A stretch of 49,966 nt of DNA from Paenibacillus alkaliterrae. GTDB taxonomy: Bacteria; Bacillota; Bacilli; Paenibacillales; Paenibacillaceae. The DNA is taken from the NCBI RefSeq assembly GCF_021532375.1, contig NZ_JAKGAP010000052.1:1-49966 (forward strand). Reading direction: 5' to 3'. The notes beneath the pieces are model-generated. The model ran no database searches. It was not told the DNA's origin and saw only the letters and a program-made list of their open reading frames with translations. The translations under genes were made by a program, and so were the position numbers. Shown here piece after piece: positions 33,052 through 40,894 of this stretch (its first letter is position 1; every line of letters begins with the position of its first letter).

Positions 33052-34144
33052 TTTGCACCTCGAAACCTGGAATCACGACGAAATCACTGACGTCATTTTC
33101 TTTTTTAATGTCACGTGACAAATAATTGTCCTCTGTCGTCCGGCTCGTGGAGTGATCAAGCGTTTCGGCAATCTTATCGATGGGGGCACCACTGTTATAG
33201 GCAGCGCGGGCGAAATAATGACGGAAATAATGAGCGGTCGTTTTCTGATTCCGCTCCGTCCTGAGATTGGCCGCAGCCAGCTTCTTCGTAACGATGGCGG
33301 ACAGGCTGGTCAGTAAGTAATGCATCCCATTTCGGTTTGGATAGAATGGGGTCTCGTCATGCGAGTCGATCGTTGTGCTTAATCCAAGTCTTCGGCGATA
33401 CTCCAACAACTCCTGCAGAACATATTTCTTGATATGAGCATGCCGTTCACCATCCCTCTTTGTCTTCGTTTGGACATAGTATTTATTACGGATGGAGTCG
33501 AAGTAGAGGTCTTTCCACTTCGGTGTAATGATCTCATTAATCCGCAATCCTGTGCTGGCCAGAAGGAGCATCAGGCATTTGAACTTGGGATCGTTCGAAT
33601 AATAATGAATAGCGGCCTGCAGTGAAGCAGGCGATATTTCCCGATCGGGAATTTGTGATTTGTCTAGGATGATTCCAGCAAGTCCACGGGCCAAATCCCG
33701 CTTCAGGTATTTCTCATCATAACACCATGTGAGGAAGGAAGAGAGGATAGCGATCTTTTTTGCCTGTGTCTTTTTCTTCGGATACTGACTTTCAATCCAC
33801 TCCTGGTATACCTCGATCTGAGATCGCTTTAGATGGCGGAAATCGGATATATCGTATTCATTGAGATGACGCAAAAATTGAATTAGCTCTCGGGCATATT
33901 CAGTTTTCGTTCTTGGTTTTCGGCTGCCACTTCTCCGATGAAGATATAAGTAGACCATCCCGATATTTGATAGCGGTTCGTAGTCATAATCGCCACGTTC
34001 ATTTTCTGAAGCTATGATGGTCGAATGAATATTTGAATAGAAGCGATCATCTGTCAATGTATGTATGAGTTGTGGATCGGTTAAAGATACATGTTTTGAT
34101 AAGACAGTATTCGTATATATCTGTAATGGTGAATACGCAATCAT
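33035..34144 (-). CDS. Tyrosine recombinase (phage-integrase family)
   Basis: The 369-residue enzyme has an N-terminal SAM-like core-binding domain (KTEYARELIQFLRHLNEYDI) and a catalytic domain with Arg in LLASTGLRINEIITPKW, a Lys in QTKTKRDGER, HYFRH for the His-x-x-Arg box, LDHSTSRTTEDNYLSRD for the last His and the Tyr. I chose ATG 34144, which has AAAGGATG at 34153-34160, over the longer frame from 34180. It is divergent from the operator-like site at 34404 and is followed by the small split gene and the prepilin peptidase in the same direction. Target sites were not recognised. Confidence 0.88.
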   Translation of the reverse strand: MIAYSPLQIYTNTVLSKHVSLTDPQLIHTLTDDRFYSNIHSTIIASENERGDYDYEPLSNIGMVYLYLHRRSGSRKPRTKTEYARELIQFLRHLNEYDISDFRHLKRSQIEVYQEWIESQYPKKKTQAKKIAILSSFLTWCYDEKYLKRDLARGLAGIILDKSQIPDREISPASLQAAIHYYSNDPKFKCLMLLLASTGLRINEIITPKWKDLYFDSIRNKYYVQTKTKRDGERHAHIKKYVLQELLEYRRRLGLSTTIDSHDETPFYPNRNGMHYLLTSLSAIVTKKLAAANLRTERNQKTTAHYFRHYFARAAYNSGAPIDKIAETLDHSTSRTTEDNYLSRDIKKENDVSDFVVIPGFEVQNDDGI

Positions 34145-34403
34145 ATAATACACATCCTTTATAGTAAAACACATAAACATAGTATACCAAAGAAGATTTA
34201 TAAAAATAGTCGTTCTTGAAAATATCTGCGATAATGTATATGAAGAAAAAATAATAGATAATTAGTTTTTCTATAAACTGTTTATCATATCCACTTAAAT
34301 ATATAAGAATAAGCATGAAAAGTGATAACCGGCAAGCCGCGAATTCAAAAAGTATTGTTAAGCAAAATGATATGAAGAAATCGCTTCCTATGGTATGATT
34401 GTT
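34145..34403. other. AT-rich intergenic region between divergent genes
   Basis: No coding frame is supported. The region is very AT-rich and should contain the promoter for the minus-strand recombinase operon. Confidence 0.4.
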
Positions 34404-34430
34404 GTATATATACTAATTAGTATATGAATA
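34404..34430. promoter_or_regulatory. AT-rich operator-like site 6, with perfect 16-base palindrome
   Basis: TATACTAATTAGTATA (34409-34424) is a perfect palindrome, extended by GTATA on the left and TGAATATA on the right. It is the cleanest version of the element shared by sites 1-5, and lies 35 bases before the TTG start at 34459. Confidence 0.65.
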
Positions 34431-34458
34431 TATTTGAAAGTCGCAGGAGGGCGAGCAG

Positions 34459-34897
34459 TTGGTGGACAATCTTCAGCAGATGATAAAGCTGGCTCCAATG
34501 ATGGCTACAGTAATGGAAGGGACACTGGACGTTCGAGTAGATTTTTCTCCCGGCAGCCTTCGACGAATAGAAAAAGCGATCAACCGAGTTTATCCGATTG
34601 GTCATGAGCCCATGTTGAGGAAGGTTATTTCATATGGCATTTATTTAGGTGAAGTGTTTGCCCGGAATGTTACAGGAACGGAGGGGGGCTTATACCGAAG
34701 ATCCTATGGATTGGGAGTTTCGCGTCACACGTGAGGAGAGAACCTTTATTGGATATCCGATACGGCGAGTGCATGATTTTTGGTTCGACCGCAGCCGGGC
34801 CTTGTCTATTTACTACCATATGAATATTGATGTTCTTGATGGCAATTTGAAGCCCTATGAAACCGGAGAATGGAAAGACAACGGGGATTATCTGTAG
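34459..34897 (+). pseudogene. Unrecognised protein, split by a frameshift in a G run
   Basis: TTG 34459 (AGGAGG at 34445-34450) opens a frame with LDVRVDFSPGSLRRIEKAIN and SYGIYLGEVFARNVTG; the sense then moves to another frame as DPMDWEFRVTREERTFIGYP ... DVLDGNLKPYETGEWKDNGD, ending at 34897. The switch is at GAGGGGGGC (near 34681), a run of six G. Joined, it gives about 146 residues. The YLGEVFARN region reminds me of DUF3806-type proteins, but I do not assign a function. It is the first gene behind the cleanest operator-like palindrome, and a G-run frameshift there could be phase variation, decay or a sequencing slip. Confidence 0.55.
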
Positions 34898-34962
34898 CGT
34901 TTCCCGACTGTCATTCGCATAAATAAGATAAATGAATGATGTTTACATAGAAAGGGCAGAGA

Positions 34963-35952
34963 ATGATGAGCGAGTATTTAGATACGGCCCAGGCCGCAAA
35001 AGAATTGAATATAACGGTAGCATCGATCTATAAGATCGTGAACCTTGAGGATCCCGCAAAGCGCCTTGATCCCGTAAACCGGGTGACGCATAAAGGGGAT
35101 GGCGGCTACCGATTCACGCGGGAAGAGATAGAGCGCATTAAACCGGCATACGTGAAAGAAGACTTAACATCGGCACAAGCAGCAAAAAGAATTGGTCGAT
35201 CTACGACCTATATCCATCAGCTATTTAAAAAGGGATTGCCTTATTATGAGGCAGAATTTCGTGGGAAACGAACTTATTTTATCAAAAAGTCCGATCTCGA
35301 AATATTTGCAACTAACAATCCGGATTCGGGCAAATATGATACGATTTACGACCGAAAATCGAAGGTCTATTTATTTCAACCTTACCGCTGGGGTAATAGG
35401 CTGGCTCGTGTCTGCAGCATGAAGCGGTTAAATCGAAACCGGATAGAAGTTATGCTCCAGGTCAGTACGGATGAACGAATTCCACTCGAACGAGCAATTG
35501 ATGAAGGATGGAAGCCGGCCGTCACTATCACGGATCGTAAAGCCATTACCAGTTACGGATATGCTGTGTTTGAATTTCCGTTGCCGATTACTCCGGATTC
35601 CGTGATTTATGCGATTATTGATGAGTTTTTTAAGCTGATTGGCCCTGCAAATCTTCGCATTCAGATCGGTGAATTCATACAGGTTGAAGTGAAGAAGTCT
35701 GTTCTAACCGGTATATTGCCAGCTACGCATCCAGATATGATCGACAAGCTAAAAACATTCATACGATCAGGTGAGATCACGCCTAAATTCGATGGAACGC
35801 TCATCGATACTGGTCTATCGCCAGTGACGTTCTATTTACCTGAGAAGGAAAAGGCAAAATTGGTCGGCAAAGCGGAAGAAGCCAACAAAACGCTTCAGGA
35901 ATGGCTTGAATCCACTGTTTCCGAAGCTGTAGAGAAGGAGGATCGGATTTAA
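34963..35952 (+). CDS. DNA-binding protein with two helix-turn-helix units
   Basis: The 329-residue protein has two MerR/excisionase-like helix-turn-helix segments: residues 5-55 (LDTAQAAKELNITVASIYKI) and 66-112 (LTSAQAAKRIGRSTTYIHQL then FKKGLPYYEA). The middle and C-terminal parts are alpha/beta with no recognised domain; the end is helical (AKLVGKAEEANKTLQEWLES). ATG 34963 follows AAAGGGCAGAG. Two DNA-binding units and a long C-terminal domain suit a regulator, an excisionase-like accessory protein or a replication-associated protein. It is one candidate for the factor that binds the shared operator-like sites. Confidence 0.75.
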   Translation: MMSEYLDTAQAAKELNITVASIYKIVNLEDPAKRLDPVNRVTHKGDGGYRFTREEIERIKPAYVKEDLTSAQAAKRIGRSTTYIHQLFKKGLPYYEAEFRGKRTYFIKKSDLEIFATNNPDSGKYDTIYDRKSKVYLFQPYRWGNRLARVCSMKRLNRNRIEVMLQVSTDERIPLERAIDEGWKPAVTITDRKAITSYGYAVFEFPLPITPDSVIYAIIDEFFKLIGPANLRIQIGEFIQVEVKKSVLTGILPATHPDMIDKLKTFIRSGEITPKFDGTLIDTGLSPVTFYLPEKEKAKLVGKAEEANKTLQEWLESTVSEAVEKEDRI

Positions 35953-36053
35953 TACTGGAAAAGCATTTAGACCCAATTGGCGAAGTCCGACGTACGCAAT
36001 CGAATGAAAATACAAATATTACTCGGGGGTTAACAAGGAAGGAGATAACGAGC

Positions 36054-36485
36054 ATGAAAACAAACTGCGCATGTCTGGAGAAGAGTGAGGAATGGCATTT
36101 CGAAAGACAACTTGGATGCTGGTATGCAATACGTGAATGTACTTCGTGCAAATATTACTGGGAAGGTCCGGATCATTCCAAAACGAATATACTCTTTCCG
36201 CCGATAACAGGAACAGTAAATCGATCGATTGATAATACAGATCCAGTGGATTCAATAAGGGATAGGCAAGGTACGTTTCACATCTATTGTTATGACGAAC
36301 ATGGACAATATGGTTCACCGGTTAAATTAGATGAAGTAAAGGATATCTTCGAGTTTTGCCAGTTGAACAAATACTCACATAAAGAGATTAAAGTCATGTA
36401 TGACGATGCAATAAACATATCGGTTTTGGATGGGAAGTATGTGTTTCCCCAAGAATGGACTCGTTTCAATGAAAGTGAGGAATAA
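36054..36485 (+). CDS. Unrecognised Cys-rich small protein
   Basis: The 143-residue protein starts with ATG 36054 behind AAGGAAGGAG. The N-terminal third contains several Cys (NCACLEK, LGCWYAIRECTSCKYYW), which may hold a metal ion; the rest is polar. I recognise no family. It is followed after 6 bases by the DUF1294-type gene, so the two are probably co-transcribed. Confidence 0.65.
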   Translation: MKTNCACLEKSEEWHFERQLGCWYAIRECTSCKYYWEGPDHSKTNILFPPITGTVNRSIDNTDPVDSIRDRQGTFHIYCYDEHGQYGSPVKLDEVKDIFEFCQLNKYSHKEIKVMYDDAINISVLDGKYVFPQEWTRFNESEE

Positions 36486-36491
36486 CGTCCA

Positions 36492-36782
36492 ATGAATATA
36501 GTAATTATTTACCTCCTAATTATCAATCTAGTTTCATTCGTTTTGATGGGATCGGACAAGTCACAAGCGCGTAATGGCGGTCGCCGAATTCCTGAAAAGC
36601 GGTTGTTTACAATGGCCGCGGTTGGCGGTGCTCTTGGAACATTGGTAGGGATGCGTGTATATCGTCACAAAACCAAGCATATGTCTTTCGTCATTGGAAT
36701 CCCGCTCCTACTGATACTTAACGTAGTTATGACAACGTATATTATCTCTCAATTCATTTTTAATGGGAAGATAGACGGATAA
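36492..36782 (+). CDS. DUF1294-type small membrane protein
   Basis: The 96-residue protein has the DUF1294 layout: an N-terminal helix (IVIIYLLIINLVSFVLMG), the signature SDKSQARNGGRRIPEKRLF, a second helix with GGALGTLVGMRVYRHKTKH, and a C-terminal helix. The function of this family is unknown. GAGGAATAACG precedes the ATG. Confidence 0.85.
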   Translation: MNIVIIYLLIINLVSFVLMGSDKSQARNGGRRIPEKRLFTMAAVGGALGTLVGMRVYRHKTKHMSFVIGIPLLLILNVVMTTYIISQFIFNGKIDG

Positions 36783-36804
36783 GTTTTGTAAGGAGGAACG
36801 AACT

Positions 36805-36967
36805 ATGCCTAAGAAAATTTTGTGGGAGGGGAAAGGAAGAAGATCGAAGCAGTTACGGCAGGGAATTTTATTTTGAAGTAAAGCCCGAAGAAGGAAGCAC
36901 AGTTGATGTCGCCTTCTGGGATCAGCATCCGGATACGGCCCGTGTAATATGGAATCACCGTAATTAA
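36805..36967 (+). pseudogene. Small unrecognised protein, frameshifted
   Basis: ATG 36805, with AAGGAGGAACG upstream, opens MPKKILWEGKG and then loses sense, stopping at 36876. In the frame one base later the sequence continues as DRSSYGREFYFEVKPEEGST, VDVAFWDQHPDTARVIWNHR to a stop at 36967. The joined protein is about 53 residues. The strong ribosome binding site supports a real gene; the break falls in GGGGAAAGGAAGAAG. No function is assigned. Confidence 0.5.
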
Positions 36968-36996
36968 ATCAGATTCAACGAAATGGGGTGGAAAGT

Positions 36997-37378
36997 ATGA
37001 AATTTAGGGTGGAGGGAACGCTTCACGACTTCGACAACCTGGATGATGCTATACAAGACGGTCTTTTGAAACAATGGCACAAACGGCTGCCGTTGAGTGC
37101 TTGTGTCAAGGCGAAAGGCATGCTGTGAATCCGTTATTGTACGTCAAGCAAGTAAATGATGGATTGTTCTTGGCAAACTATCCGAGCAATGCGAAAAAAG
37201 ATATTCGACTTTCAAGTGCCGGTACAATCGAAATGGGTATCGATCACTTCTGGAAGAGAAGGGCATCCGTGTTGTTGGTGAGAACGGAATTCATGTCACC
37301 CTTGACGTTGATCTGGCGGCGGCCTACTCGTCCATCGAAACCGGAGCAACCGGCTATCGCAAAATTTACGGATCCTAA
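36997..37378 (+). pseudogene. Unrecognised protein, two frameshifts
   Basis: ATG 36997 (GGGGTGGAAAG upstream) opens KFRVEGTLHDFDNLDDAIQD. Near 37070 the sense moves back one base to ECLCQGERHAVNPLLYVKQV ... RLSSAGTIEMGIDHF, and near 37250 to a third frame with LEEKGIRVVGENGIHVTLDV, DLAAAYSSIETGATGYRKIY, ending at 37378. The joined product is about 126 residues. The continuous frame from 37074 through 38147 therefore appears to be a chance fusion, because its middle part (WRRPTRPSKPEQ) looks like a shadow of the third frame. No family recognised. Confidence 0.5.
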
Positions 37379-37433
37379 AGAGAAGCGGGAGCGGGCCGAA
37401 CGAAAGGTAAAACTGACTTCACTCTTTTTTACC

Positions 37434-38147
37434 ATGCTGCAGGAGTATAAGGTGTCGGAGTACCGGCCGGGTGGACGTCGTAATATCGCGAGTCGTCTCT
37501 ATAAAATAGCGGAAATCATCAAGGTTAACCGCATGCCGTTGTCCGAGATACTCTATGTAGCCGATAAGACCGGACGCTGGCCTAACAAGGACAAGCACCA
37601 ATTGATCATCGGATGGGGCAGAAGAAGAGAGGGCGTAACGCCATATCCCACAAACACAAAATTCGTTCGCCTGCCACTCTATTCAATTGACGAACCGGCG
37701 CGTAAAGTGACGGATTTGACTGTGCTTAAGAATATTTACGATCAGTGCGTAAGTAACGAAACCGATGTCGATGATGGCTATTATATGCTGTTTCGTGGCC
37801 CGGCCAATAAATCAGACAAAAACATCTGGGATCGTCAGCTATGCTTTATCCCGGCAGAAGAAAAGACCAGGATACCAGTGGAATCGTCTTATGAAGCGGC
37901 CATAATCCGTAATTTGCATGATAAGAAGCGTCATTTTGAAAAGCCATTGATCGGAAATATAACAGAACTATTCCCGGAGCTCGCCGCTGATATTGTCCTT
38001 CATGACACGGATCCGAAAACAATAATTGAAGTCGCCGGCAGCCGCAACACGGCAACGTCTCCTCGTCTGCAGGAGAAGCGGGAATCCTATGGACAAAAAG
38101 GTTATGCTTATATGGAATGGGATGGAGAATCCCCGTTTCCGTTCTAA
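37434..38147 (+). CDS. Unrecognised protein with a possible PD-(D/E)XK nuclease-like C-terminus
   Basis: The assigned part is 237 residues from ATG 37434; the same frame is open upstream to 37074, but that section looks non-coding (see the preceding entry). There is no strong ribosome binding site, so the start is uncertain and might lie as far up as about 37370. The C-terminal 70 residues read ELAADIVLHDTDPKTIIEVA followed by basic residues and RLQEKRESYGQKGYAYMEWD, an order of Asp, Glu-Val and Lys that recalls PD-(D/E)XK folds. This is a by-eye suggestion. The stop is 18 bases before the diguanylate cyclase gene. Confidence 0.5.
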   Translation: MLQEYKVSEYRPGGRRNIASRLYKIAEIIKVNRMPLSEILYVADKTGRWPNKDKHQLIIGWGRRREGVTPYPTNTKFVRLPLYSIDEPARKVTDLTVLKNIYDQCVSNETDVDDGYYMLFRGPANKSDKNIWDRQLCFIPAEEKTRIPVESSYEAAIIRNLHDKKRHFEKPLIGNITELFPELAADIVLHDTDPKTIIEVAGSRNTATSPRLQEKRESYGQKGYAYMEWDGESPFPF

Positions 38148-38165
38148 CTAAAAGGAGAGGTAACA

Positions 38166-39269
38166 GTGACAAATATATTTATCGGCAACCAGGGGGATGT
38201 TTACTACGCATCCTTGAACATCCTTGTTTTGACCCTCATGCTATTATTGGCCGTCCAACTACTTATACATAGGAAGAAGCGGGCGTATTTGACGCTCGGG
38301 CTTTGTATGGCAATTATGCTGGTTGAACAATTTGTTTTTCTCGGAGCAGGTTTGCTTGGGAGCGGTGAGAGTCCTGGATTTGATTTCATCAGGAACCTGT
38401 TTAATGCGGCCTCATTCATATTGGCAAACATGGGGGTTTATCAGCTTTATGCAGAGACAAGCAAAAAGCTCACGAGAAGCGTTTATTGGCTCCTGGGGCT
38501 TGCTGTATTGTTGTCACTTATTCCGATCGTTGGGAGCATCTATCAGCTGCTACTGGGGGGCCTTGCCTTCTACGTGGTATATCCTCTACTGAATCCGAGT
38601 CGGAAGTACCTCTTCGGATTGAGCTTTTATACAGTAGCCACGATAGCACACTTAATTAATAGTGTGCTAGTGGAGCCGGTAGTTTTTCTTCATGCTATTG
38701 ATAATCTCTTCCGGGTAGGATTCTACGCAGTTCTTTTTGTAATCCTGTTTGATCGAGTGATTGAGCTTATGGAAAACATATACCGGAAGTCAACTCGGGA
38801 TGCCCTGACAGGTCTCTACAACAGATTCTATTTTTACACCACGGTATCATTCATGGTGAGTGAAAAGACACCCATATCTATAATTTTCTTTGATCTGGAT
38901 AACTTCAAGAAATTGAATGATACTCGTGGTCATGAAGAGGGTGACAAAGCGCTCAAGTCGGTTGCCTCGATCCTGAAGGAGGAAGGGGAAGAAATCGGCA
39001 TAGCCGGGCGATATGGTGGCGAAGAGATGGTGATGATGATCGAGGATCCGGATGTAGACGTTGCGGAAGTTGCGGAAAAAGTCCGGTACCGGATAGAAAG
39101 CGAAACGATCGTCACGGCCAGTATTGGCTATGCCTCGTATGAAGAAGGCTTAACGACCGATCAAATAATCAAGAACTCTGATAACGCCATGTACAATGCG
39201 AAAAAAACGGGAAAGAACAAGGTTGTTTCCTACGAGAACATACGGGAGGGGCAGCACGAAGCCAGTTAA
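38166..39269 (+). CDS. Membrane-bound diguanylate cyclase (GGDEF)
   Basis: The 367-residue protein has about six N-terminal membrane helices (residues 15-205) and a C-terminal GGDEF domain: DALTGLYNRFYF near 214, IIFFDLDNFKKLNDTRGHEE near 240-260 and the active-site signature GRYGGEEMV (GGEEM in place of GGDEF or GGEEF) near 281-288. It should make cyclic di-GMP from two GTP. No RxxD inhibitory site is seen just before the signature. GTG 38166 follows AAAGGAGAGG. Cyclic di-GMP often controls pili and surface adhesion, so a link to the Tad pilus and surface proteins is attractive but not shown. The final Met in the signature is a mild departure. Confidence 0.88.
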   Translation: MTNIFIGNQGDVYYASLNILVLTLMLLLAVQLLIHRKKRAYLTLGLCMAIMLVEQFVFLGAGLLGSGESPGFDFIRNLFNAASFILANMGVYQLYAETSKKLTRSVYWLLGLAVLLSLIPIVGSIYQLLLGGLAFYVVYPLLNPSRKYLFGLSFYTVATIAHLINSVLVEPVVFLHAIDNLFRVGFYAVLFVILFDRVIELMENIYRKSTRDALTGLYNRFYFYTTVSFMVSEKTPISIIFFDLDNFKKLNDTRGHEEGDKALKSVASILKEEGEEIGIAGRYGGEEMVMMIEDPDVDVAEVAEKVRYRIESETIVTASIGYASYEEGLTTDQIIKNSDNAMYNAKKTGKNKVVSYENIREGQHEAS

Positions 39270-39406
39270 ATCAAAAATTCACTGAAATATTTCGGGGGGG
39301 TTATCGTGTAGCAATGAACAGATGCGCAAATTGCGCGAGGAAACAAAGTGAATAACTCTGAAAATAGAGGAATGAATATGAAACCATCAATAAGGAGCGA
39401 TGTGTT

Positions 39407-39730
39407 TTGAGAAAGGAAAGTGAAATTCGGGAGTACGCGGCCCGCTATGGTTTTACAATTAGAAAATTACCAAATCACGGAGGCGTCAAACTCACCGACA
39501 TTGCAGGAAATGAGCGAATTTATACAGATATTCAGAGCGCTGATGAAATTATGCGCACATACCGAGACGAACCACTTACATCATACATATATGAGGTGGG
39601 CGAGAAGGGCCTGAAATCACGATCTCGGATCGCTGCGAAAAACGGTGAGGCTGCCAAGAGAAAATACCGATCAATTACAAAGATGGTTGATCCTTCTGCT
39701 GTTTTGGAGGCGAAAAAAAGAGGAATGTAG
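39407..39730 (+). CDS. Unrecognised 107-residue protein
   Basis: It starts with TTG 39407 with AAGGAGCG upstream. The protein is basic and soluble: FTIRKLPNHGGVKLTDIAGN, then SADEIMRTYRDEPL and a Lys/Arg-rich C-terminus. It may bind nucleic acid, but I recognise no domain. A small hairpin and the GTTAAC repeat cluster follow. Confidence 0.55.
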   Translation: MRKESEIREYAARYGFTIRKLPNHGGVKLTDIAGNERIYTDIQSADEIMRTYRDEPLTSYIYEVGEKGLKSRSRIAAKNGEAAKRKYRSITKMVDPSAVLEAKKRGM

Positions 39731-39782
39731 CCCGGTAGATGTGACCTCAGAGCATGATGACAAGAACTTGATCCCATTCCCG

Positions 39783-39805
39783 ACCCCTGTCGCAAAATCA
39801 GGGGT
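39783..39805 (+). terminator. Short hairpin after the 39407 gene
   Basis: ACCCCTG (39783-39789) pairs with CAGGGGT (39799-39805), followed by TTATATT. The T run is weak, so termination may be partial. Confidence 0.45.
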
Positions 39806-39811
39806 TTATAT

Positions 39812-39878
39812 TGTGTTAACATTGTTAACACTATTAACACTGTTAACACATTGATTTATAAGGGTTTATTTGTTAACA
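39812..39878. repeat. GTTAAC repeat cluster, inverted copy of 4616-4671
   Basis: Contains GTGTTAACATTGTTAACACT, then ATTAACACTGTTAACA, the core TGATTTATAAGGGTTTAT (39852-39869) and TGTTAACA at the end. The GTTAAC units occur at roughly 10-base spacing on one side. It lies 39 bases before the coiled-coil gene at 39917 and matches the 4.6 kb cluster in reverse orientation over about 48 bases. Confidence 0.78.
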
Positions 39879-39916
39879 TCATTTTATTAGTAGTTTAGCA
39901 GAGGGGCGGCGAGGGC

Positions 39917-40762
39917 ATGGGGGCAAAAGGTTTTAACAATATTGATGATGAAACAAAAGCCAAGATTAACAATGCGATTGCAGCGTCGGGATTAACCGAT
40001 AAGGAGTGGATTGATCGAGCAACGGATGTATGGCTTCTACATGAAATGAAGTCCACAATTCCCGAATACCGTTTGGAGATAGAAGAAGTAGAAGGCCTTA
40101 CAAACCGCATCAGAAGCGTCTTAGTTAATCTCGCTCAACGGACTCATTTCGATAAGGACGATGTTCGGCGTAAGCATGTGGAAGAGATCGAGGAATTGAA
40201 CCTACAAATTTCAAAACAGAGCCTTGAACTGCAGGCGGCTGCGCGCGATCTGAAAGCAGCACAGGAAGATGTGCAGCGTGAGAGAGAACTCCGACTTGAA
40301 TCCGAAAAATACGCTCAACAGGCGCAAGAGACGAGCGAAACGAATAAAAAGCTGGTTGAGTCCTATCGAGAGAAGAACGACACGCTTACTGGTCTTGTGA
40401 ACCAGTATAAAGAAGGTTATGAGGTGAGCAATCAGCTGCGTTCAGAGTTGATGGCTGCCGGGCAACGGATAGCTGAATTGGATCGGGAGCTGACATTGAA
40501 ACAGAAAGCCAGGGAAAGTGCAGAAAAAAGGCATGAAGAAGAGATTCAGCGTGTGTCTGACCGAAAAGACTTGGAGCATGAACGCGAAGTGTTACGGATG
40601 CGGACTGAGCTGCAGAATCAATTGACCGAAGCGAGCACTCGGGGGGCTGCGGAAGTGAGAGAGTTGTTTGAACGAATGGAGGCGCAACGCAAGGATTTTG
40701 AACGACTACTCCAGGAAGCGCGAAAGCCAAAAACAGATGAAGAAGAAGGGACCCCTAGCTAA
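39917..40762 (+). CDS. Long coiled-coil protein, KfrA-like in layout
   Basis: The 281-residue protein has a small N-terminal domain (residues 1-60, NIDDETKAKINNAIAASGLT then DKEWIDRATDVW) that could bind DNA, and an almost continuous coiled coil from about residue 90 to 275, rich in Glu, Gln, Lys and Ala. This layout is like KfrA and related plasmid proteins that bind their own promoter and aid plasmid stability. The GTTAAC repeats just upstream would fit an autoregulatory site. ATG 39917 follows GAGGGGCGGCGAGGG. The family call rests on architecture only. Confidence 0.7.
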   Translation: MGAKGFNNIDDETKAKINNAIAASGLTDKEWIDRATDVWLLHEMKSTIPEYRLEIEEVEGLTNRIRSVLVNLAQRTHFDKDDVRRKHVEEIEELNLQISKQSLELQAAARDLKAAQEDVQRERELRLESEKYAQQAQETSETNKKLVESYREKNDTLTGLVNQYKEGYEVSNQLRSELMAAGQRIAELDRELTLKQKARESAEKRHEEEIQRVSDRKDLEHEREVLRMRTELQNQLTEASTRGAAEVRELFERMEAQRKDFERLLQEARKPKTDEEEGTPS

Positions 40763-40812
40763 CGCTTTCGGAATCTGATAAGATTAAAGTAATCAAATAA
40801 CATGACCGGCGG

Positions 40813-40868
40813 AAGCACCGTCCGAATAATTAGGGAGTTATCCCTTTTTTTCGGCACGGTGCTTTTTT
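40813..40868 (+). terminator. Terminator after the coiled-coil gene, with an inner hairpin
   Basis: AAGCACCGT (40813-40821) pairs with ACGGTGCTT (40856-40864), followed by TTTTTTG. Inside, AGGGA and TCCCT form a second small stem. It separates the coiled-coil gene from the next gene, and its downstream arm lies close to that gene's ribosome binding site, so it could also act as an attenuator. Confidence 0.78.
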
Positions 40869-40894
40869 GTTTCCGGCAAAAGGAGAAGATGAAG

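Noticed and set aside
37074..37433. N-terminal extension of the 37434 gene, giving one 357-residue protein
   Set aside because: The frame is open, but the second half reads as Arg/Pro-rich shadow sequence while another frame gives sensible protein (GIRVVGENGIHVTLDVDLAA). Two genes with frameshifts explain the region better.
39314..39355. Thirteen-residue Cys-containing micro-frame near a GCGCAAATTGCGC dyad
   Set aside because: It has no convincing ribosome binding site and is too short to support.
40802..40894. Upstream extension of the 40895 gene
   Set aside because: The extension is encoded by a terminator hairpin and has no ribosome binding site; AAAAGGAG fits the ATG at 40895.
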